DNA from: Flavobacterium album | Lineage (GTDB): Bacteria > Bacteroidota > Bacteroidia > Flavobacteriales > Flavobacteriaceae | DNA: 64,000 bases | Assembly (NCBI RefSeq): GCF_003096035.1 | Contig: NZ_CP029186.1 | Coordinates: 1,377,001-1,441,000 of the forward strand | Direction of reading: 5' to 3' | Shown: positions 8,070 to 15,500 of the stretch, one piece after another | Layout: each line of letters opens with the position of its first letter | Position numbering within the stretch: the first letter of the stretch is position 1 | Position numbers and translations under genes: made by a program | Notes under the pieces: generated by a model | What the model was told of the DNA's origin: nothing | Database searches by the model: none | What the model saw: only the letters and a program-made list of their open reading frames with translations

Positions 8070-9017
8070 AAAAGTATAGCTCAGCCCTACACCCAGCATC
8101 TGCTTTAGCTGTATTTTCGGTCCAACCTGCACCACGGTACCATTCACTTCTTTGGTAGCTTTTACGTCATCGTCGTAAATAATATTGGTGCCGATGTTGG
8201 CTTTTACATATTGGTTTACAGTCATATCAAGCTGTAGCTGCCAGTTCACATCAATATTCCCGAAATTGTTCAGGTAATCGGTGTATAATGTTATCCGGTT
8301 GTCCAGCATTATATTCTTGAATACCTGCCTCTTTATATTATTGGTAACCAATATACCCACTTCTGTACGTGATCTTTTTCCGTGCGTGATGATATTCCCG
8401 TCGGCATCTCTTACCGCCTTATCTACCCCAAAAGCCCCTGCATCGGCAAGATCCTGGTTAAGCACGAGCGTTGTTTTGTCGGTCAGTGGCGAAAAATAAG
8501 CGGTCAGCCCAAGATCCTTGCGGATGTATTCACTCCCGACCCCAAGGAAGATGTAGGCAGGCGCAAAAGGCCCGGATATTTCTTTAGTAGTATTCGGATA
8601 CGCATAACCATTGGCAAACTGCGTCTGGAAATTGAATTTGGCACTGTAATACCAATTGGAAAGGGTGTCCTTCCGATAGCCGAATGTAGAGTTAAACTGC
8701 ACCTGGTCGTCAGTCTTGCGTGTTTCCTGGCCTTCCTGGCTGTTAAAGCCGTATTTCAGGATAAGCTCGTTGAGCCAGTTCACATTTTTCCGTACATACT
8801 TCCGTGTGAAATTGGCTTTTCCAAGTATTGTTACCGAGTTGTTACCCCCTACGCTCCAGTTGACAAACGATATCTGGTTGATGTCAAGCCCGAGCGCGTT
8901 TGTCTTTTCCCAGTAGGTAATAGAGTCGGGAACGGTAGTCGTGATAAGCACCTGCGAGCGGGATATTTGCGTAAAGGCAATAAGCAGTAAGGCGACAAAG
9001 CAGGCTTTAGTCTTCAT
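8067..9017 (-). CDS. DUF3078 domain protein, exported beta-rich
   Basis: The protein has 316 residues from the ATG at 9017, which opens a clean signal peptide (MKTKACFVALLLIAFTQISRSQ). A longer frame to 9107 overlaps the end of dxs and would place the signal internally, so I reject it. The mature part alternates short beta strands and aromatic residues (NWSVGGNNSVTILGKANFTRKY, NWLNELILKYGF), ending LGVGLSYTF, typical of outer-membrane barrel-like DUF3078 proteins. Function is unknown. The gene begins 43 bases after dxs on the same strand, an arrangement I recall as common in flavobacteria, and the two are probably co-transcribed. Confidence 0.85.
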   Translation of the reverse strand: MKTKACFVALLLIAFTQISRSQVLITTTVPDSITYWEKTNALGLDINQISFVNWSVGGNNSVTILGKANFTRKYVRKNVNWLNELILKYGFNSQEGQETRKTDDQVQFNSTFGYRKDTLSNWYYSAKFNFQTQFANGYAYPNTTKEISGPFAPAYIFLGVGSEYIRKDLGLTAYFSPLTDKTTLVLNQDLADAGAFGVDKAVRDADGNIITHGKRSRTEVGILVTNNIKRQVFKNIMLDNRITLYTDYLNNFGNIDVNWQLQLDMTVNQYVKANIGTNIIYDDDVKATKEVNGTVVQVGPKIQLKQMLGVGLSYTF

Positions 9018-9060
9018 TGAAACGGGCTTTAGTTGAATTGCGGTGCAAAAATCGGTAATT

Positions 9061-10830
9061 TCAGTAACCTGAAAAAATATCCTGTAAGGAATTAACGTCA
9101 ATACCACAATAATGTTGCAATTGCTTAATTGTCCCGTGTTCGACGAACGTGTCAGGAACGCCCAGCATTCTTATTTCTTTTGAATAATGATGCTTTGCCG
9201 CAAATGTGGCAATGCTGCTCCCGAAGCCTCCGCTGATGGCGCCGTCTTCGATGGTGATGAGCTTTTCGTAGGTAGTGAAAATAGTGTGCAGCAGCGTTTC
9301 GTCAAGCGGCTTTACAAACCCGAAATCATAATGGGAAAACAGGCCGGCATTTTCTGTTTGCGCCAATGCTTTTATTACGTTGTTGCCAATAGTCCCGGTA
9401 GAAAGTATGGCAACCTTTGAGCCACCTTTCAGTTGATGCGCTTTCCCGATCTCAATTTTTTCAAAAGGCTTTTGCCAGTCGGTAGATTCACCTCTCCCGC
9501 GTGGGTAGCGTATCGCAATGGGGTGCTCCAGGCCCAGTTGTGCTGTATATAAAATATTGCGCAAAGCCACTTCGTTGAGCGGTGCGTAGATGATGAGGTT
9601 CGGGATGCAGTTCAGATAGGCCAGGTCGAACACGCCATGGTGGGTAGCGCCATCCTCGCCCACCAGCCCTGCCCTGTCGAGGCAGAAGATTACCGGCAGG
9701 TTCTGCAGCGCCACATCGTGTATCACCTGGTCGTAGGCGCGCTGCAGGAAGGTAGAATAGATGTTGCAATACACGATCATGCCTTGCGTTGCCATCCCTG
9801 CCGCAAGCGTTACAGCATGTTGCTCGGCAATGCCTACGTCTACAGCCCTTTCGGGAAAAGCCTCCATCATGAACTTCATCGAACTTCCCGATGGCATGGC
9901 GGGCGTAATGCCGATTATTTTGTTATTTTTTTCGGCAAGTTCTACTATCGTCAACCCGAAAACATCCTGGTATTTAGGTGGAAGCCCTTCTTCGGCTATA
10001 GCTAAAATCTCGCCCGTAAGCCGGTCGAATTTTCCCGGAGCATGGTATTTCACCTGGTCTTCCTCAGCCTGTTTCAGTCCTTTGCCTTTGGTGGTAATGA
10101 TATGCAGGAAACGCGGCCCCCTGAGGGTCTTCTGGCGTTCCAGTTCTTTTAGCAGTGTTGGAAGGTCATGCCCGTCGATAGGCCCCGAATAGTCGAAATT
10201 AAGCGACTTGATCATGTTATTGTCGCGCGGGTTGCGGCCTTCCTTTACATCGGTAAGATAGTTCTTCAGTGCCCCCACGCTCGGGTCGATACCGATTGCA
10301 TTGTCGTTGAGGATAACCAGCAGGTTGGCATCGGTCACACCGGCATGGTTCAGTCCCTCGAACGCCATACCCGATGCTATACTGGCATCACCTATCACTG
10401 CAATGTGTGCTTTATCCGGATCACCTTTAAGCTGCCAGGCAATAGCCATACCCAGTGCCGCTGATATGGAGGTGCTGGAATGGCCTGTGCCAAAGGTGTC
10501 GTATTCGCTCTCACTGCGTTTCGGGAAACCGCTGATGCCGCCTAACTGGCGATTGGTGTCGAAGATGTCTTTACGGCCCGTGAGTATCTTATGGCCATAC
10601 GCCTGGTGGCCCACATCCCATACAAGTAAATCTTCAGGGGTATTAAAAACATAATGCAGGGCAATGGTAAGCTCGGTCACGCCGAGGCTTGCCCCAAGGT
10701 GGCCTTCTTTAACCGAAACAATATCAATAATAAATTCGCGCAGTTCTTTAGCAAGCTGCGGCAATTGTTCGGCGCTGAGTTTCCTCAGGTCGGATGGATA
10801 TTGTATATGTTGGAGTAAGCTGCTTGCCAT
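9061..10830 (-). CDS. dxs: 1-deoxy-D-xylulose-5-phosphate synthase
   Basis: This thiamine-diphosphate enzyme condenses pyruvate and glyceraldehyde 3-phosphate, the entry step of the MEP isoprenoid pathway. It has 589 residues, slightly shorter than the 620 of E. coli. Visible are WDVGHQAYGHKILTG, HSSTSISAALG, the ThDP/Mg motif GDASIASGMAFEGLNHAG followed by NDN, a transketolase-like central domain (DVGIAEQHAVTLAAGMA, with the catalytic Glu), RYPRGRG, and a C-terminal domain. The cytosolic enzyme is expected to be essential. A TAAATTTG box at 10848-10855 precedes it. DUF3078 follows downstream. Confidence 0.95.
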   Translation of the reverse strand: MASSLLQHIQYPSDLRKLSAEQLPQLAKELREFIIDIVSVKEGHLGASLGVTELTIALHYVFNTPEDLLVWDVGHQAYGHKILTGRKDIFDTNRQLGGISGFPKRSESEYDTFGTGHSSTSISAALGMAIAWQLKGDPDKAHIAVIGDASIASGMAFEGLNHAGVTDANLLVILNDNAIGIDPSVGALKNYLTDVKEGRNPRDNNMIKSLNFDYSGPIDGHDLPTLLKELERQKTLRGPRFLHIITTKGKGLKQAEEDQVKYHAPGKFDRLTGEILAIAEEGLPPKYQDVFGLTIVELAEKNNKIIGITPAMPSGSSMKFMMEAFPERAVDVGIAEQHAVTLAAGMATQGMIVYCNIYSTFLQRAYDQVIHDVALQNLPVIFCLDRAGLVGEDGATHHGVFDLAYLNCIPNLIIYAPLNEVALRNILYTAQLGLEHPIAIRYPRGRGESTDWQKPFEKIEIGKAHQLKGGSKVAILSTGTIGNNVIKALAQTENAGLFSHYDFGFVKPLDETLLHTIFTTYEKLITIEDGAISGGFGSSIATFAAKHHYSKEIRMLGVPDTFVEHGTIKQLQHYCGIDVNSLQDIFSGY

Positions 10831-10847
10831 GTTCTGTGTAAGAAAAA

Positions 10848-10855
10848 CAAATTTA
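10848..10855 (-). promoter_or_regulatory. -7 box for dxs
   Basis: The reverse strand reads TAAATTTG, an exact TAnnTTTG match 17 bases before the dxs ATG. No clear -33 TTG is visible at the usual distance. Confidence 0.45.
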
Positions 10856-10916
10856 CGATATTTTGATGGAACACCGTTTTTCCATTTCGACCAGCGGGAG
10901 AAATCTCTATAAAGTT

Positions 10917-11519
10917 TTATTCCCTTACTTTCTGCGGAGGCGGAAAAGAATCTATTTTCGGGCTCACAACAATATCACCCATCATTGGCGAGTCATCAGT
11001 AGGTGGTAAGGGTTCAACCGCTACAGCACCGGTAAGATGCGCTTCCTTATTGCTCACTACATGTACTCCAGACCCGCATGATTTCTTTTGAGGCTGAGGC
11101 GGGAGGCTGTCAGGAATGGCGATTATGCCAACCGTATGCCTCATCTCTGTGTCATCAACAGCACTACTGTCTTTCTCAATAGCCACCTCACCGATCTTCT
11201 GCCCGTTATTGCAGCTAAGCAATGTAGTGCCCATTGTTACCAACAGCGCCAGCAGGAATACATTCCTGAACCTTGTCTGGGTATACAAAACCTTTTCCGG
11301 AATGGTAATTGTGAACTTATCTAGCTGGCCGGAGGTAAACCGTCCGCATACTTTCTGGCCGCTGTTGGCCAGCAGGTAGCTTTGTATTTCAGTGGCGCTC
11401 ATCCCGGTAAAGTCGGTTACAGTTTTGGCACATTGCCCGCAGAAGCGCCCCTGCTCGTTGGGTGTCATGGCAGTCCAGTCTTCGTGGCAGGGCTTCGGGA
11501 TGGAGATCTTATAGTCCAT
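10917..11519 (-). CDS. Membrane-anchored protein with N-terminal CHEDW-FCxxC motif
   Basis: This encodes 200 residues from ATG 11519 (MDYKISIPKPCHEDWTAM). Longer in-frame extensions overlap the tadA gene on the other strand and lack protein character. The N-terminal 45 residues hold CHEDW, then GRFCGQCAKTVTDFTGM: one Cys-His pair and a CxxC, compatible with a metal or redox site. I recall this opening from other flavobacterial proteins but know no function. A single membrane segment follows at about residues 87-107 (NVFLLALLVTMGTTLLSC), then a proline-rich tail. It diverges from tadA, with 63 bases between the two starts. Confidence 0.7.
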   Translation of the reverse strand: MDYKISIPKPCHEDWTAMTPNEQGRFCGQCAKTVTDFTGMSATEIQSYLLANSGQKVCGRFTSGQLDKFTITIPEKVLYTQTRFRNVFLLALLVTMGTTLLSCNNGQKIGEVAIEKDSSAVDDTEMRHTVGIIAIPDSLPPQPQKKSCGSGVHVVSNKEAHLTGAVAVEPLPPTDDSPMMGDIVVSPKIDSFPPPQKVRE

Positions 11520-11570
11520 AAGGTGAGAAAATTGCTTGTAAAGGTATAACGGGATTAATTGGCAGAATCG

Positions 11571-11578
11571 TATTTTTG
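11571..11578 (+). promoter_or_regulatory. -7 box for tadA, possibly leaderless
   Basis: TATTTTTG matches TAnnTTTG and ends four bases before the ATG at 11583. Like the DUF3109 gene, tadA may be transcribed with almost no leader. The box position excludes the longer frame that begins at 11559. Confidence 0.5.
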
Positions 11579-11582
11579 TTTT

Positions 11583-12026
11583 ATGGAAAACATCTTCACC
11601 GACGAATATTTCATGAAAAAAGCCTTCCAGGAGGCGCAGGCCGCTTTTGATAAAGGCGAAATACCCGTTGGGGCTGTCATTGTAGTTGATAACAAAGTAA
11701 TTGCCCGTACGCACAACCTCACTGAAATGCTTACCGATGTCACTGCCCATGCCGAAATGCAGGGCATCACGGCAGCTGCCAATTTCCTGGGCGGGAAGTA
11801 CCTCACGGGATGCACGCTGTATGTTACCCTTGAGCCGTGCCAGATGTGCGCCGGGGCATTGTACTGGAGCCAGATATCCAAAATTGTTTTCGGCGCTACG
11901 GACGACCAGCGGGGCTACCGTGCCATGGGCGGGAAGCTGCATCCGAAAACGGTGGTTATCGGTGGTATTATGGAAGAGGAATGCGGTAATTTAGTAAAGG
12001 ATTTTTTTAAGCAGCGTAGAAAGTAA
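11583..12026 (+). CDS. tadA: tRNA-specific adenosine deaminase / nucleoside deaminase
   Basis: This zinc-dependent deaminase has 147 residues. The ligands are His56 in TAHAEMQ, with catalytic Glu58, and Cys86 and Cys89 in EPCQMCAGA. Length and motifs fit TadA, which converts A34 to inosine in the tRNA-Arg anticodon. Other nucleoside or guanine deaminases share the fold, so the substrate is inferred. The start was placed at the ATG immediately after the TATTTTTG box. In many flavobacteria tadA lies near dxs, as here. Cytosolic. Confidence 0.88.
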   Translation: MENIFTDEYFMKKAFQEAQAAFDKGEIPVGAVIVVDNKVIARTHNLTEMLTDVTAHAEMQGITAAANFLGGKYLTGCTLYVTLEPCQMCAGALYWSQISKIVFGATDDQRGYRAMGGKLHPKTVVIGGIMEEECGNLVKDFFKQRRK

Positions 12027-12029
12027 TTT

Positions 12030-12074
12030 GAAACGCGGATGACGCGGATTTAGGCGAATTATCACGGATTTCAA
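12030..12074. repeat. Family E repeat (CGCGGATTTAGGCGAATT type)
   Basis: The segment read in reverse, AATCCGTGATAATTCGCC then TAAATCCGCGT, closely matches 21165-21198 (AATCCGTGTAAATTCGCC then AAATCCGCGT). It starts three bases after the tadA stop codon. It is a dispersed, non-coding unit. Confidence 0.6.
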
Positions 12075-12106
12075 CAGGGGATACAGCTAATCGGCAGGAG
12101 TATTAC

Positions 12107-12360
12107 GTCCCGTCACCCTCTCCTTGGGAGAGGGCCGGGGTGAGGACTTAAATAACGTAAAATACGATGTTTACGACCGCGTGAAGGATAGAGGCGATAT
12201 CCTGTTGAGCCTGCCTGCCGCCAAAGGCAGGGCACGAAGCAGATAAAGCCGACCCGAGGTTGAAGGCCGAATTGGCGAAGCAAAGCCTGACGGCGAAGAG
12301 CAGCGGAGCCGGCACGCCCAAAACATATTTCCGGCCTTTTTTCAAAGTGATTTTTCACAT
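12107..12360 (+). repeat. GC-rich structured intergenic element, candidate non-coding RNA
   Basis: This fills most of the 490-base gap between tadA and the macroglobulin gene and is far more GC-rich than the AT-rich DNA on its right (12361-12519). It begins with a short palindrome (CCTCTCCTTGGGAGAGG, 12117-12133). It continues with small potential stems such as AGGATA/TATCCT near 12184-12202 and CTGCC/GGCAG near 12213-12231. It ends in CCGGCCTTTTTT near 12332-12343, which resembles a termination signal on the plus strand. The last 160 bases (12361-12519) are AT-rich and hold the leader of the next gene. Reading frames across the element look spurious. I cannot decide between a mobile repeat and a structured RNA. 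Confidence 0.45.
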
Positions 12361-12519
12361 CTAATTATTTGATAATCAAATAAATAAAAATTTAAGAAAA
12401 ATTTGACATTTTATTTGAAATAATCTATAATTTTAATGCAATATTTACTTCATATTCTTAGTTATAGCGTCAAATAAGTGTCACATAATTAGTCTCTTAA
12501 CCATAACCAAAACCAACCT

Positions 12520-15500
12520 ATGAAAACCATGAAACTGGTGCTGTACTTTACAGTCATCACATTGCTTCTGCATTCCTGTTCCAAAGACTCAGGAAAAGAT
12601 TTCGATTCAGACTATACATTGTATAGGGAGTACATTTCCAGCTTTTCATCGGGTATAATTTCAACAAAGGCAGACATCCAGGTAGGACTCGCGTTCACCA
12701 AAAAAGAATGGCAGGTTGGCCAGGAGCTCGACAGCGATTATTTCTCTGTTTCGCCAAGTGTGGAAGGCAAAGTCTTCTTCCTTGAAGGCGATATGCTTGC
12801 GTTCCGCCCCAATAAAAGGCTGGATCAGGATACCGAATACCGGGTTACGCTCCACCTCTCCAAATTTATAAATACGCCTTCCAACCTTTCCGATTTCAAC
12901 TTCCGGGTAAAGACCCAGAAGCAGGATTTTTTGGTCACAACACAGGACCTGCAATCCTACAACCGCGACTGGCAGTACCTTAACGGCAGCCTGAAAGCCA
13001 GCGATTATATGGATATGGCTACAGTTAAAAAGCTCGTGACTGCCGAACAGGAAGGCCGCAAGCTTCCCGTGCGTTTTGACGGCAACACAACAGGCGGCGC
13101 CGAATTCCACCTTATTATAGACAGCATCCAGCGGAAGGCACAGAACAGCAAAGTTAAGATCAGCTGGAATGGCAAGCCCTTCAATATCGAAAGGGAGGGC
13201 TCGGAATTTTTTGAGATTCCCGGCAAGGATAATTTCAAGGTGCTGAACATGCAGCCTGCTGAAGGCGACAACCAGACGCTGCTCATCAACTTTAGCGACC
13301 CTATAAGGAAAGACCAGGATTTCAGCGGCCTTGTAGCAGTTGAAAGTATAGAGAACCTGAAATATGCAGTGGACGGCAACCTTCTGAAAGTGTTCTTTGC
13401 CGAACCGCTCAATGGGACTTTTACTGTAGAAGTTTTCCAGGGTATTGAAAGTGAAGACGGATTTAAGACCAAAACCTCATTTACAGAAAGGGTATTATTT
13501 GAGCAACTCAAGCCTGAAGTGAAATTCCTGAAAAGCGGGACGATACTGCCGTCTTCGAGCAACCTGAAGATTAATTTCCAGGCGGTGAACCTGAGCGCGG
13601 TGGATGTGAAAGTGTACCGTATTTTCGAAAATAACGTGATGCAGTTCCTTCAGGACAATGATATCGAGAGTGGCTATGGCCTGCGCAACGTTGCATTGCC
13701 GGTAGCTAAGACCAAGCTCGTGCTAAACACCAATAAAATGGTCAACTACGCCAAGTGGAACTCCTTCGCGCTTGACCTTTCCAAGATCATCAAGCCGGAA
13801 CCGGGTGCGATTTACCATATCGAGATGTCGATGCGCAAGTCGTATTCACTATATAAATGCGATGACAGCGGAACCGTTCAGCAGGCAGATGCCGAAGAGG
13901 AAGAGGACGACGACGAGGAGGAAGATTTCACCGAATATGACGACGGCGAAAATGACTACTATAATTATGACTACGACTGGGATCAGCGCGAAAACCCGTG
14001 CAGCAACTCGTACTACTACGACAGGCAGGTACAAACCAACGTACTGGCCAGCGACCTGGGCGTTATAGCCAAAAAAGGCAAGAACGACAGCTTCTTCTTT
14101 GCGGTGGCAAGCATAACGACTACCGAAGTTGTTGCGGGCGCGAAGGTGGAACTGTTCAATTACCAAAGGCAAAAGCTGGCTTCAGGCACTACAAACAGTG
14201 AAGGTACGCTGATGTTGAGTTCTGATAAAAAGCCGTATTTCGCCATTATCAAAAAAGGCACGAATACTACGTATGTGAAGCTCGCCGACGGCAGTTCGCA
14301 GTCGTTGAGTAATTTTGATGTAGATGGCACCGAGCTCCAGAAAGGATTGAAAGGATTTATCTATGGCGAGCGCGGCGTGTGGCGTCCCGGCGATACTTTG
14401 TTTTTAGGCTTTATATTAAATGACAAAGAAGCCAAGCTGCCGCCATCGCACCCGATAAAACTGAGGCTGAGCGACCCCAGCGGCAAAATGACGTTCCAGG
14501 CGATGCAGACCTACAACCAGAAGAACCACTTTAAGTTCGTAGTACCTACGCAACAGGGCGCGCCAACAGGCAACTGGGAAGCGATGATATCGGTGGGCGG
14601 AGCGCATTTTTACAAAAGCATCAAGATAGAGACCATCAAGCCAAACAGGCTCAAGATAAAGAACAGTTTTGAGGGCAAGACCATTTCGGCTTCCGCCCAA
14701 AATACGGGCAGTGTACAGGTAATGTGGCTGCATGGCGCTATTGCGAAAGACCTCAAGGTGGAAATGCAGGCCAAGTTCCTGAAACAGAAAACGGAGTTCA
14801 AAGGATATTTCAATTATATATTCGATGACCCTACACAGGATTTCAGTACCGAAGAAGTGAACATCTTCTCGGGCAAGACCGATGCCAATGGCGCGGCGGT
14901 GGTTACGCTTCAGCCGAAACTACAGTCGCGTGCGCCGGGCATGCTGAAAACCGCCATCATTACCAAAGCCTATGAAAAAGGTGGCGACTTTAGTACCGAC
15001 GTAATAACGGCAAGTTACTCACCGTATGATACCTATGTGGGCGTAAAAATGCCGCAGCCGAACAAATACGGTATGCTCGAAACCGGCAAATCGAACAGGT
15101 TTGACGTAGCCACCGTAAACGAGAAGGGCCAGGCGAAAGGCTCACGGAGATTGGAAGTAAAAATTTACAAGGTAGACTGGCGCTGGTGGTGGGATGCCTC
15201 GGGTGATGACCTGTCGGCCTATAGTTCGGCGACGTCCAATTCACCGGTATTCTCAAGGCAGGTTGTTACCGACGGTTCGGGCAAGGGCAGTTTCAACTTT
15301 TCCGCTGAAGAAGAGGAATGGGGTCGTTATCTCGTGCGTGTAACCGATGTTGAAAGCGGGCATTCGTCAGGGGAAACTGTGCTTATAGATTCCCCTTCAT
15401 GGTCAGGGCGCTCACGTAATAGCACTGGTGAGGAAGCTGCCATGCTGATGTTCAGTACCGATAAGCAAAAGTATGCCGTAGGCGAAAAAGCCACTATTTC

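Noticed and set aside
8382-8990. Plus-strand frame opposite the DUF3078 gene
   Set aside because: No start region or motif; the reverse-strand gene has a signal peptide and a family signature.
9018-9107. Extension of the DUF3078 protein upstream of its signal peptide
   Set aside because: It overlaps the dxs end and would bury a signal peptide inside the protein.
12113-12358. Two reverse-strand frames in the GC-rich element before the macroglobulin gene
   Set aside because: They lie in stem-rich repeat-like DNA and their sequences look like translated repeats, not proteins.
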